A stretch of 51,731 nt of DNA from Nitrospirales bacterium. GTDB lineage: Bacteria; Nitrospirota; Nitrospiria; Nitrospirales; UBA8639. How positions within the stretch are numbered: position 1 is the first letter of the stretch; the number at the start of each line of letters is the position of its first letter. The position numbers and the translations under genes are program-made. Of this stretch, positions 8,958-17,845 are shown in pieces. Under the pieces are notes generated by a model that had not been told where the DNA came from, made no database searches, and worked only from the letters and a program-made list of their open reading frames with translations. The stretch is taken from contig JAJDBS010000203.1 in NCBI GenBank assembly GCA_029261235.1, positions 1-51,731 on the forward strand, in the 5' to 3' direction.

Positions 8958-9786
8958 GCCAGGCCCGACGCCGTGAAGCGGTGGTGCAAGTACAACAGAA
9001 GTTGAAGGTGTCGGAACGTCGGGCGTGTCGCGTGCTGAAACACTGTCTGCCCACGCACCAGTATGTGGTTCATCGTTCGGAAGATGGGCAATCATTACGT
9101 ACACACATCATCGAATTGGCGCGAATGTATGGACGGTATGGCTATCGACGGATTACCGCACTGTTACAGCGGAAAGGCTGGACGGTGAATCATAAACGGG
9201 TGTTACGGATTGGCGACAGGAAGGGTTGAATGTGCCACAGAAACAGCCCAAACGAGGGCGTCTCTGGCTGGCCAATGGATCGTGTGTCCGAAAACGGCCA
9301 GCGTATCCGCATCATGTCTGGTCCTATGACTTTGTCATGGATAGCACGCAGGATAGTCGCCCCTTGAAGTTGTTGGTGGTACTGGATGAATATAGCCGCG
9401 AGTGTCTCGCCATTGAAGTACAACGACGGCTAACGTCCCAAGGGGTGTTAGGGCCACTATTTCTCCAGCATGGGTGCCCAGCGTATATTCGGTCTGATAA
9501 CGGACCAGAGTTTATCACTCACGCCTTGTGTGAGTGGTATCAGCAGTTGGAAGTCAGCCCATTATTTATTGAACCAGGGAGTCCCTGGGAGAATGGGTAT
9601 GTGGAATCGTTCAATGGGAAGTTTAGGGATGAGTTACTCAACGAGGAACTGTTTTGCACGCTGCAGGAAGCACAGATTATTATTGAACGGTGGCGCAGGT
9701 TGTACAATACCTGCCGGCCACATAGTGCTTTGGGCTATCAGCCACCGGCCCTCGAGACACGAACCCTACCTGAGCATGTGGCCTAA
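8954..9786 (+). pseudogene. IS3-family orfB (DDE transposase), frameshifted
   Basis: The frame overlaps the end of orfA in the -1 register. It begins SQARRREAVVQVQQKL and continues SERRACRVLKHCL and YGYRRITALLQRKGW, then is broken near 9207-9212, where ATTGGCG appears to have lost one T relative to the expected ATTTGGCG. In the restored frame the rve catalytic core follows: WSYDFVMD (first Asp), IRSDNGPEF (second Asp) and NGYVESFNGKFRDE (Glu), ending SALGYQPPA...EHVA. The catalytic triad is intact but the frameshift separates it from the N-terminal HTH_21 part. Pseudogene of an IS407-group integrase-like transposase. Confidence 0.88.
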
Positions 9787-9803
9787 TTCCTGGGGGCAGG
9801 TCA

Positions 9804-10421
9804 GTTGAGCAATAATCCAAATGTTTTGGAAAACTTCTAGATAGAGACAAGCGTTAAAATCTTCTATCCTAATCCAAGGTAGGGTAAATAATGGAAATTA
9901 ATTGCCGATAAATGTATCATAAATCGTTCACTTTGATGTTCTTTAAATATGTGGCATTGAATATTTAATATATGTGCTCTTACTGGGGATCTATAGGTTT
10001 TCAGCTTGCCGCAGAACTTAGCTCTCTATTCTCCTATATTTGGCCTCGTGACATGTTTCTAGGATTATAGTCTTTTTCCCCCACCACGGAGGGAGACAAA
10101 ATTCCTTACCTTGAAATGTGTGATAGGTTGAATTTTCATGAAATATTCTCCTATGGCTAAACATTTTTCACAGATCGCATCCAGTTGAGATAATCGGGAT
10201 TTTTCCGGAATCTTGAGGAGGCCAACTATCAATTACAGACAAGTATATTCATAAGTGGTCCCAAGAGAACGTGGCCACATCTCAAACTTGTTTTGTTATT
10301 TATTCTTGCCATTTTCCTGAGGGTTACTGAATTTCCAGGATTTTTCTTTGCAATGAAAATGTAGTGGCTATTTGAATCCCTTTTTGAAATTCTAGTCGGT
10401 CAAAATAACCCAAGGATTTGC
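9804..10421. other. Long AT-rich intergenic region, nothing recognised
   Basis: 618 bp between the IS3-type element and a glycosyltransferase gene. No open frame with family resemblance, no strong hairpin with a T tract, and no RNA motif was recognised. AAGGA at about 10411-10415 serves as the ribosome binding site of the next gene. It may be debris of a gene lost when the insertion sequence arrived. Confidence 0.4.
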
Positions 10422-11801
10422 TTGAATCCAGCCTCTCTCCCCAAGAAGCGATTACTCTTTATTGCTTACAATTTTCCGCCAAATGCAGATGCGGGGACTC
10501 ACCGTTCCTTTCGTTTTGTAAAATATCTTAGGAAGCTTAATTGGGAAGTAGTTGTTTTAACAGCTGACCCTCAAGACTATATTCCTGGAACGCCTGTTGA
10601 TCCTCAATATTTGAAGCGCTTGCCCTCGGATCTTGAAGTCATACATAGCCCGGTTTTCCGTGGTTTAGTGAAGGCAATATGTTTTATAAACTTTCTAAAA
10701 AAAACGATTTCAAGGCGACCCAAAAACACGACAGACTCCAGCTCTCTACCTAACCAAGGCCTACAAGCACCGAGCCGTTTTCAGATGTTCAAAGATCTCA
10801 TCTCAATACCGTTTACTATTCCTGATAATCACATCGGCTGGCTTTGGGGGAGTCTTCTAAGCGGATGGCTTGCCATGAGAAGAGGGTCATTTGACCTTAT
10901 CTATTCTTCTGGCCCTCCGTGGACATCTCATCTTATTGCATATACTTTATCAAAGCTAAGTGATGTTCCTTGGGTTGCAGACTTTCGGGATCCTTGGGCG
11001 CGAAGTCCTTGGAGACTGAAGCGAAGTAAGGCTCAGAAGTTCATGGCAGAAATTTTGGAAAAGACCGTTGTACGACAAGCAAGATTTATCATCCTCAACA
11101 CAGAATGGACGAGAAAAGAGTTTCGTCATTTTTACAAGAACATCGCGCCTGAAAAATTCCAACTGATTCCAAACGGATATGAGCCAGAGGACTTTGAGGC
11201 CATTAAGCAACCCTCCTCATCTTGGGGAAACGGTTTTAAGTTGGTGCATGCTGGCTCTATATATGGAGGAAGGGACCCGGTCCCTTTGTTAAAAGCGTGG
11301 GCCTTGTTTCTTCAGTGTGCGACTTCACACAAAGACCGTCTGCTTCTCTCGTTGGTCGGTCTTTCAGACAAAAAAAAAGATGAAGTCAATAGAATAGTGC
11401 TTCAATTAGATTTAGAGCAACATGTCGAACTTCTTCCTCGTGTTTCACACCGAGAGGCCATTCATATTATGGCTGAGGCTGATCTTTTGTTACTTCTTCA
11501 GGGCGGGCTGAGTCTTTGTGTCCCAGCTAAATTATTTGAGTATATGGCTTTGGGTAGACCGATTTTAGGGCTTACTCCGGAAGGTGCAACGGCAGATATT
11601 CTTCAGCTTTATCCGTTGGGGAGGATTGTTAACCCAGATGACCCTGATGAAATCTTAGCAGGAATTCGATCTTTTTTTGATGAACGGAACAATGTTCTAC
11701 CAAGGGAGGAAATTGAGGAATTCATAGCAAAGTATAAAGCCTTTGATTTAACGAAGGAACTTGACCAATTACTCAGTCGAGCAATGGGACGAGAATCTTG
11801 A
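10422..11801 (+). CDS. GT-B glycosyltransferase (family 4-like)
   Basis: A 459-residue cytoplasmic or membrane-associated glycosyltransferase. The N-terminal Rossmann half starts RLLFIAYNFPPNADAGTHRS, the usual acceptor-side opening of family 4 enzymes. A middle segment WVADFRDPWARSPWR and NGYEPEDF precede the donor half, which contains KLVHAGSIYGGRDP, VSHREAIHIMAEADLLLLLQ and the nucleotide-sugar site KLFEYMALGRPILGLTPEG. Start is TTG 10422 with AAGGA about 6 nt upstream; no better in-frame ATG lies nearby. It is the first gene of a run of same-strand glycan genes reaching 25835. Donor and acceptor cannot be read from sequence. The canonical E-x7-E of some family 4 members is reduced to the KLFEYMALG portion, consistent with the subgroup. 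Confidence 0.85.
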   Translation: MNPASLPKKRLLFIAYNFPPNADAGTHRSFRFVKYLRKLNWEVVVLTADPQDYIPGTPVDPQYLKRLPSDLEVIHSPVFRGLVKAICFINFLKKTISRRPKNTTDSSSLPNQGLQAPSRFQMFKDLISIPFTIPDNHIGWLWGSLLSGWLAMRRGSFDLIYSSGPPWTSHLIAYTLSKLSDVPWVADFRDPWARSPWRLKRSKAQKFMAEILEKTVVRQARFIILNTEWTRKEFRHFYKNIAPEKFQLIPNGYEPEDFEAIKQPSSSWGNGFKLVHAGSIYGGRDPVPLLKAWALFLQCATSHKDRLLLSLVGLSDKKKDEVNRIVLQLDLEQHVELLPRVSHREAIHIMAEADLLLLLQGGLSLCVPAKLFEYMALGRPILGLTPEGATADILQLYPLGRIVNPDDPDEILAGIRSFFDERNNVLPREEIEEFIAKYKAFDLTKELDQLLSRAMGRES

Positions 11802-11872
11802 GATAATGTGTTTCAGCAATGACAATATTTAAGCCTTTTCATGATTAAAGAATAGGATACTACGGTAGACTC

Positions 11873-13783
11873 ATGTGTGGAATTAGTGGAATCTTAAGTC
11901 TAAAAAAAGAAGAGAAAATAACCCCTGGGATGATTGCTCCAATGTGTGAAGTCATGCGTCATCGTGGTCCAGATGAAGAAGGCATTCATTGTCACGGGCC
12001 TATTGGACTTGGGATGCGACGCTTAACGGTTATTGACCTTGATTCCGGTCAGCAGCCAATTTTTAATGAAGACGGATCTATCTGTGTTGTGTTTAATGGC
12101 GAGATTTACAATTATAAAATTTTGCGAGAGACATTGATTAAAAAAGGACATGCCTTTAGGACGCAAAGTGATACCGAGGTGCTGGTCCACCTTTACGAAG
12201 AGGAAGGAGAAGATTTTCTTTCTTCCCTTAACGGGATGTTTGCCATTGCGCTATGGGATCAAAAGCATGAAAAATTGATACTGGCTCGAGACCGTTTTGG
12301 CGAGAAACCGCTTCACTACCTGTGTTCCAGTAAACGGATTACTTTTTCTTCTGAGTTGAAATCGATTTTAACCACGTTGCCAGAGCTTCCCCGACTTCAT
12401 ACAGAAGCGGTCTATCAATATTTTCTGTCAAATTATATTCCAGCCCCCTTAACCATTTATGACGGCATCAAAAAACTTTTGCCGGGTCACTACCTCCGCA
12501 TTGTGAAGGGGGAAATTTCCGAAATAAAATATTGGGATTTCACCTACGAACCCGATTACACGATGGGTGAGTCGTATATTTCAGAAAGGATATACGACTT
12601 GCTTGAAGATTCAGTCAGACTTCGTCTAGTCAGTGATGTCCCTCTTGGGGCTTTTCTAAGCGGTGGGATTGATTCTTCAGTAATTGTTGGTTTGATGAGT
12701 CGTTTAATGGATCGACCCGTTCAAACCTTTTCTATAGGCTTTAAAGAAGAAAAATATGATGAATCTTCTTTCGCTCTCGAGGTTTCACGGGCATTTGGGA
12801 CAGAACATAAGGAACAGATCATTGAAGCGTCGGCGATTGGATTGATCAATGATCTCGTGTGGTACTTTGATGAACCATTTGGTGATTCAACAGCCATCCC
12901 AAATTATCTGCTGTCGAAAATGACAAGACAGAATGTGACCGTGGCACTTTCTGGTGATGGTGGAGACGAGCTTTTTGCGGGATATACACGATATTTTAGA
13001 ATGGACGCGAGGAGAAAGTGGAACCTTCTTCCTCGCTCGTTGCGAAAGCAGCTAGCTGCCACAGGAAGAATTCTTCCTAAGCACACACGAGGAAAGGCTT
13101 TTCTTCAGAGCCTGGGCATTGAAGATTATCCTTTCTTTTGTCTTGGTTCGGCTCCGGCTCAACTGGAGGGTCTCCTTTCAGAAGAATTTAAAGCAGAAAC
13201 CAGGGATTGTAATCCTTATCGTTTCTCTGAAATGTATTCCCTGAATGGGAAAGGACGAGAATTTCTTTCTCCCTTCATGTATTACGATACAAAGGTCTAT
13301 TTGCCTGATGATATCTTGGTCAAGGTTGATCGGATGAGTATGGCCCATTCACTTGAAACCCGCGTTCCCTTTCTCGATCACCGATTGGTTGAATTTGTAG
13401 CAACGATTCCTGAAAACCTAAAGTTGCGGAAATCGACAGGGGAGAAAATAGGGAAATATATTCTGAAAAAGACATTCAATTCACTTCTGCCAGAGGTCAT
13501 TCAAAAAAGGCCAAAACATGGCTTCACTCTTCCCGTCGATCTCTGGTTTCGTGACGAATTACGAGAAATGGCTTTGGATGTCCTCTCGGAGAGTCATCTC
13601 AAGCGAATTGGCATTTTAAATCCTAGAGCCGTTTCTCAGATGTTACATGAACATCTTCAGGGAAAGGCAAACCATAAAGATACATTATGGTCCTGTTTTG
13701 TGTTTGTGTTGTGGTACCAAAATTGGATTGAAATGAAACATGCGGATGAATCAAATCGTTTTAGCTCCGTTTGTCAGGGATGA
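11873..13783 (+). CDS. asnB: Asparagine synthase-like glutamine amidotransferase (copy 1)
   Basis: A 636-residue two-domain enzyme. The class II glutaminase domain starts with the nucleophile Cys2 (MCGISGIL), followed by MRHRGPDEEG (28-37), FNGEIYN (74-80) and SDTEVLVHLYEEEGEDF. The synthetase domain has the ATP pyrophosphatase loop SGGIDSS (263-269) and SGDGGDELFAGY. Known AsnB uses glutamine nitrogen to amidate aspartate; homologues inside exopolysaccharide clusters are thought to amidate uronic acids or other carboxylates, and families of exosortase-A-associated amidotransferases exist. The location between a glycosyltransferase and a deacetylase supports a glycan-modifying role. It has the variant FGEKPLHY where copy 2 has IGIKPLYY. 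Substrate is uncertain; true asparagine synthesis remains possible. All catalytic residues I can identify are present. Confidence 0.88.
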   Translation: MCGISGILSLKKEEKITPGMIAPMCEVMRHRGPDEEGIHCHGPIGLGMRRLTVIDLDSGQQPIFNEDGSICVVFNGEIYNYKILRETLIKKGHAFRTQSDTEVLVHLYEEEGEDFLSSLNGMFAIALWDQKHEKLILARDRFGEKPLHYLCSSKRITFSSELKSILTTLPELPRLHTEAVYQYFLSNYIPAPLTIYDGIKKLLPGHYLRIVKGEISEIKYWDFTYEPDYTMGESYISERIYDLLEDSVRLRLVSDVPLGAFLSGGIDSSVIVGLMSRLMDRPVQTFSIGFKEEKYDESSFALEVSRAFGTEHKEQIIEASAIGLINDLVWYFDEPFGDSTAIPNYLLSKMTRQNVTVALSGDGGDELFAGYTRYFRMDARRKWNLLPRSLRKQLAATGRILPKHTRGKAFLQSLGIEDYPFFCLGSAPAQLEGLLSEEFKAETRDCNPYRFSEMYSLNGKGREFLSPFMYYDTKVYLPDDILVKVDRMSMAHSLETRVPFLDHRLVEFVATIPENLKLRKSTGEKIGKYILKKTFNSLLPEVIQKRPKHGFTLPVDLWFRDELREMALDVLSESHLKRIGILNPRAVSQMLHEHLQGKANHKDTLWSCFVFVLWYQNWIEMKHADESNRFSSVCQG

Positions 13784-13867
13784 TTTTTGTCGAAATAAAC
13801 TTCTCCGACAAACGGAGGAGTATTCAACGCCGCTTTTATAGAATAATTTTTCTGAGAGAGTTTTCAA

Positions 13868-14851
13868 ATGAGGAAAATCAAAAGTCAGATCGCTCTCGTG
13901 GTCAAATCTCTTTGTTACCAAATGGGTATCGATGCGATGAAGCGCAGCCTTTTACCATCTTCTGTTCCAGTCATCATTCGTTACCATTCGGTTTGTTCTG
14001 ACAGCAAGTTGATTAGCTCAGGCATTCGGCTTACCCCTGAGGCCTTTAAAGAGCACGTGGGTTATTTTGCGAAGTATTTTCATGTGATTACGATGACCCA
14101 CCTAATTGAGCACCTTCAAAATCAACAGCCCTTCCACAAAAATACGCTCGTGCTAACATTTGATGATGGGTATGCCGATAATCTTGATGCAGCAAAAGTT
14201 CTTAGCGACTACGGACTCACCGGTCTTTTTTATATTACAGCAGGGTGTATTGAATCTGATGAATCCTTTTGGGTCGCTGAAGTTCGGCATTTGATCGAAA
14301 AAACGGGAAAAAATGAGATGACATTGCCTTTTCCAAATGAAGCATGCTGCTTGGCGGTCTCCAATGCAGCGGAGCGGGAACAGGCCATAAGAAAAGTAAC
14401 TAAATTATTGAAATCTGTCACCATGGAAAAACGAGAGCATATTCGAAAATCTCTCAGTCTTGAACTTAATGATGCACCGCCTTTTCCAGAGGGTCTCATG
14501 TTAAATTGGTCCCAATTACGAGAAATGGTGCAGATGGGGATGGAAATTGGAGGACATACGTTGACTCATCCTAATCTACCCAGTGCGACAATTGATGAGG
14601 CTCACGCGGAAATTTTTGGATGTAAATCCCTCTTAGAAACACAACTACAAACTGAAATTGTTCATTTTGCCTATCCGAATGGTGGGGCCCTTGCTCACTT
14701 TGACGAAAAATCCAAGGTTTTACTACGAGAGGCGGGATTTAAATCTGCAACAACTTCAAAAGCAGGGAAACCAGGTTATGAGAGTGATCTTTTTGAATTA
14801 CGTCGAATGCGTTCCACTGAAGCTCTTGCTGAAATGCTCTGGGACATGTAA
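13868..14851 (+). CDS. NodB-family polysaccharide deacetylase
   Basis: A 327-residue carbohydrate esterase 4 family protein that would remove N- or O-acetyl groups from polysaccharide. The NodB core is complete: TFDDGYADN (97-105) gives the catalytic and metal-binding aspartates, EIGGHTLTHPNL (227-237) gives metal-binding His230 and His234, and HFAYPNGG supplies the later motif. PVIIRYHSV near residue 35 and HVGYFAKYFHVITM match the subgroup linked to exosortase/PEP-CTERM loci. No clear signal peptide: the start MRKIKSQIALVVKSLCYQ is only weakly hydrophobic, so localisation is open. It follows the amidotransferase by 84 bp and precedes the ligase-like gene by 59 bp, suggesting one transcript. 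It may expose amino groups on the polymer or on lipid-linked intermediates. Confidence 0.88.
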   Translation: MRKIKSQIALVVKSLCYQMGIDAMKRSLLPSSVPVIIRYHSVCSDSKLISSGIRLTPEAFKEHVGYFAKYFHVITMTHLIEHLQNQQPFHKNTLVLTFDDGYADNLDAAKVLSDYGLTGLFYITAGCIESDESFWVAEVRHLIEKTGKNEMTLPFPNEACCLAVSNAAEREQAIRKVTKLLKSVTMEKREHIRKSLSLELNDAPPFPEGLMLNWSQLREMVQMGMEIGGHTLTHPNLPSATIDEAHAEIFGCKSLLETQLQTEIVHFAYPNGGALAHFDEKSKVLLREAGFKSATTSKAGKPGYESDLFELRRMRSTEALAEMLWDM

Positions 14852-14910
14852 ACCAAGGATTACTACGTGATGAAGGTTGATATGGCTGATCGATTTTTAA
14901 AGGCAGTTTA

Positions 14911-16260
14911 ATGTCCCTTACTGCAATTGCATGGCTTATTACGTATGTGGGTGGGTCGCTAATGGCATATGTCCATCCCATCTACGGGATGCTCGCCTAT
15001 TTCTTTACATATTACCAAACTCCGGCTTTTAGGTGGTGGGGAAGAGATTTACCTAATTTACGTTGGTCCCTGATCATCTCGCTTCTGTGGGTGGGTGGGT
15101 TTTTATTAGCGCGCAAACGCCTTCCTCCCTTAGGAATTAAAAAACATCCTCAAACAATTTGGTTTGTGCTGCTGGTCATTAATGCCTTTCTTGTTACTGC
15201 GACTACGGCTGTGTGGGAAGAAAAATCTTTGGACCATAGTATTATTCTTCTCAAGTTGTTGATTATGTACCTTCTGATTTTCCAAACCATTCGAACGAAA
15301 GAGCATTATGACTATGCCTTATATGTACATATGTATGGCATCTTCTCATGGGGTTGGTCGGCTTATGTGGACCCTAGGAGAGAAGCAGGGCGCCTTTATG
15401 GCATTGGGGGGCCAAATGCCTGGAATGACAATGGCGCTGCCACTATCTTTGTTGCCATTTTGCCCTTGGTCGGTTCGATGTTCTACACGGGAAAAACATG
15501 GGTGAAATTGGCTTGCAGCATCACAGCAGTTTTTGCTCTTAATGCCTTTGTTCTCTGCAACAGCAGAGGTGGGATGATGGGTTTGCTCATGGAAGGTTTG
15601 ATGGCCCTAAAAATTTCAAAAGGTCCGATGCGGAAGAAGATTTTTATGGGGATGATCGCAGGTGGTATTCTGTTTTTTTCTCTAATGGATACCCAGTTTA
15701 TCGAACGTCAGCAGTTTAAGGAAGACTATGGGGAAGATTCATCTGCAACAGGTCGCCTTGACTCATGGAAAGGTGCGATAGAACTTTCTAAGGATTATCC
15801 GTTTGGTGCGGGAGGGGGAGGATATGTGTATTTAAGTCCCATTTATATTCCCCACATTGTCGCGGCCCATGGAGGAGAGCGCAGAGCTGTTCATAGCACA
15901 TACTTTCAGGCGCTGAGCGATTTTGGAATCCAAGGCTTCCTCATTTTGATGGGATTCATTCTGAGCACTTTTTACCAGTTGAATGATATTCGAAAAAATG
16001 CCCCACACACAGAAGAGGGGCGGAAAATTTGGCTTCAAAGCATTGCCCTATTCATAGGATTTGTCGGGGTCCTCACTGCGGGAGTCTTTACCTCAAGATT
16101 GCTTACAGAGGTGCTCTTTTGGCTGCCAGCATTTTCTGCCGCACTCAAAAACCTGCAGGTGCTTGAATCAGAAAAATCCATGGTAGCCCTGGATGAACAA
16201 AAAACAAATCATGATGATGACTCCCAGCGTTCCCCGTACTCGAGATCAGGCGTTCGGTGA
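14911..16260 (+). CDS. O-antigen ligase/polymerase-like membrane protein (Wzy_C superfamily)
   Basis: A 449-residue polytopic membrane protein with about ten to eleven hydrophobic segments and a large periplasmic loop after residue 260. GRLYGIGGPNAWNDNGAATI and CNSRGGMMGLLMEG are typical of the O-antigen ligase superfamily; RLDSWKGAIELSKDYPFGAG followed by AVHSTYFQALSDFG is the Wzy_C/ligase core (R and H residues). Its N-terminal AYVHPIYGMLAYFFTYYQTP and RWSLIISLL resemble the exosortase-A-associated putative O-glycosylation ligases; that subgroup assignment is an inference. It would polymerise repeat units delivered by the flippase or transfer glycan to an acceptor. AAAGG precedes ATG 14911 by about 8 nt. 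The cytoplasmic tail after residue 415 is hydrophilic and low in order. Confidence 0.85.
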   Translation: MSLTAIAWLITYVGGSLMAYVHPIYGMLAYFFTYYQTPAFRWWGRDLPNLRWSLIISLLWVGGFLLARKRLPPLGIKKHPQTIWFVLLVINAFLVTATTAVWEEKSLDHSIILLKLLIMYLLIFQTIRTKEHYDYALYVHMYGIFSWGWSAYVDPRREAGRLYGIGGPNAWNDNGAATIFVAILPLVGSMFYTGKTWVKLACSITAVFALNAFVLCNSRGGMMGLLMEGLMALKISKGPMRKKIFMGMIAGGILFFSLMDTQFIERQQFKEDYGEDSSATGRLDSWKGAIELSKDYPFGAGGGGYVYLSPIYIPHIVAAHGGERRAVHSTYFQALSDFGIQGFLILMGFILSTFYQLNDIRKNAPHTEEGRKIWLQSIALFIGFVGVLTAGVFTSRLLTEVLFWLPAFSAALKNLQVLESEKSMVALDEQKTNHDDDSQRSPYSRSGVR

Positions 16261-16577
16261 GACATCGAACTTATCAATCATCTAAATTTCCCCCACACCC
16301 TAATTGAATTGTTGACCTAATCACTGGGTGTTGCTCATGACAGGTCCATAGGTAACCCCACTTTTTGCCTGAGTCTTTGTGAATGCCATGATTTTGTTGC
16401 TTCAAAGCGGATTTAGAGGGCCCATCTATTTATAGCTGGCTCTGATCTCATCTGTAATATTAGGTGCCCTGCCTATGTTTACGTTCTGTTTATTTTACGT
16501 TCACCATATCTTATTGTTTTGATCAAGGAAGCCAGTGGGGATTTGAAATTGGTCTTCCCCAAATTCACGTGGTCATC
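16261..16577. other. Intergenic region, nothing recognised
   Basis: 317 bp before the chosen start of the next glycosyltransferase. The frame of that gene stays open upstream to a GTG at 16464, but the residues encoded (MPCLCLRSVYFTF...) do not look like a glycosyltransferase N-terminus and no ribosome binding site supports them. No terminator was recognised. Confidence 0.35.
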
Positions 16578-17714
16578 GTGAAAAAGAAGCCAGACGAAAA
16601 AATTCATATTGCCTTTCTCGTCCATACGTATGGTTTTGGTGGGTTGGAAAATATGGTGACGAACCTGGTCAATCATCTTGATCCGAATCGTTTTGAATCT
16701 ACCATTATCACTTTTGCTCCTCTGCACCCGCTTAACAACAGAGTGGATCCTAACCGTATCCAAGTCATCTCTCTTAATAAAGAAGGCGGGAATAATCCGG
16801 TGTTGATTTACAAAATCTGTCTGATGCTCAAAAAAATTAGCGCAGATATTGTGCAGACACATAATTGGGGGACGGCATTAGAAGGCATCCTCGGAGCAAA
16901 GCTTGCGAGAGTTCCGAGGATCGTTCATGCAGAACGCGGAACGATTGAGGATAAAAAACGCAATATTCTGCTGCAACGGTTTCTGTGGGGTTTTGCCGAC
17001 CAAGTACTCTCGGTTTCCGAGGCTCATCGCAAAAAGGTAACAAATATTATCAGATTTCCCCATGAGCAGATCAAAGCGATTGTGAATGGGGTGGATACCG
17101 AGCGGTTTTTTCCAAACCCAGAATTAAAAGAAGAAACACGAAAAAAACTGGGTCTAAAAAAAGGCAGTTTTTGTATCGGTACGGTCGGAAGCCTGAGACC
17201 TGTCAAGAACCAGTCGCTTCTCGTCAATGCCTGCAAGGTAATCTTACCCCATTTTGATCAAGTTGAAGTTCTGATTGTAGGGGAAGGGCCTCTTGAGTCG
17301 GAACTTAAACAAGAAGTCCAAACATTAGGACTTTCAGAAAAAATTCATTTTGCCGGGGTCCAGCCCAATATTCCAGAGATCCTCAATGCCCTTGATGTTT
17401 TTGTCCTGCCTTCACTAAGTGAAGGTATGCCAAATGCGGTGCTTGAGGCCATGGCATGTGGAATTCCGGTTATTGCCACAGCTGTTGGTGGGACGCCAGA
17501 GGTGGTTGAGGATGGCAAAAGTGGGATACTTATTGCGTCTGAGGATGAGCCCCATTTAGTTCAGGCATTAAAGGAACTGATACAGAATCATGAAAAAAGA
17601 CTTGCGTTTGGGATTGAAGGAAGGAGAAGAGTATTGTCGAATTTTAGCCTAAAAAAGATGGTTTCAGAGTATCAAGTTCTTTATGAATCCCTCCTTCAGA
17701 AGGTGAGTCAATAA
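16578..17714 (+). CDS. Family 4 glycosyltransferase, exosortase-associated type
   Basis: A GT-B retaining glycosyltransferase of about 378 residues. The opening IHIAFLVHTYGFGGLENMV followed by NLVNHLDPNRFE is the acceptor-side glycine motif characteristic of the sugar transferases described with PEP-CTERM/EpsH1 systems. Further landmarks are ADIVQTHNWGTALEG, RIVHAERGTIEDKKR, IVNGVDTERFFPNP, GTVGSLRPVKNQ, and the donor site LPSLSEGMPNAVLEAMACG with the E-x7-E pattern and PVIATAVGGTPEVV. GTG 16578 is chosen by homology because the family begins just before IHIAF; the frame reaches back to 16464 and the start is uncertain. It precedes the second lyase-like gene. Donor sugar unknown. Confidence 0.85.
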   Translation: MKKKPDEKIHIAFLVHTYGFGGLENMVTNLVNHLDPNRFESTIITFAPLHPLNNRVDPNRIQVISLNKEGGNNPVLIYKICLMLKKISADIVQTHNWGTALEGILGAKLARVPRIVHAERGTIEDKKRNILLQRFLWGFADQVLSVSEAHRKKVTNIIRFPHEQIKAIVNGVDTERFFPNPELKEETRKKLGLKKGSFCIGTVGSLRPVKNQSLLVNACKVILPHFDQVEVLIVGEGPLESELKQEVQTLGLSEKIHFAGVQPNIPEILNALDVFVLPSLSEGMPNAVLEAMACGIPVIATAVGGTPEVVEDGKSGILIASEDEPHLVQALKELIQNHEKRLAFGIEGRRRVLSNFSLKKMVSEYQVLYESLLQKVSQ

Positions 17715-17845
17715 TTGTCATGCATTCCTTCAAAAAACAATTTATAGATGTCCGGTATATAGGGAATCATCTCACTGACCTTTCAAGGAGAAGTTATCTT
17801 TCTCCGATAAAAAGAGGCTATCAAATTAGGCCGAATTGACAGTAT

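Larger units (their letters stand above)
8609..9803 (+). mobile_element. Decayed IS3-family (IS407-type) insertion sequence
   Basis: About 1.2 kb, bounded by imperfect terminal inverted repeats: TGGTCTGCCCCC at the left end and, read inward from the right, TGACCTGCCCCC. The ends start with TG and finish with CA as in IS3 elements. Inside are overlapping orfA and orfB in the -1 arrangement typical of the family. orfA has two nonsense codons and orfB one frameshift, so the copy cannot make transposase. No flanking target duplication was recognised, which suggests an old insertion or rearranged flanks. It interrupts the glycan island between the epimerase and a glycosyltransferase. Confidence 0.85.

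Noticed and set aside
8721-9104. A 127-codon - strand open frame inside the IS3 element
   Set aside because: It is the antisense shadow of orfA/orfB, whose sense translation matches IS3 proteins clearly.
15308-15505. Small + strand frames inside large genes, such as within the ligase-like gene
   Set aside because: They are alternate-frame shadows of a gene with clear family signatures.
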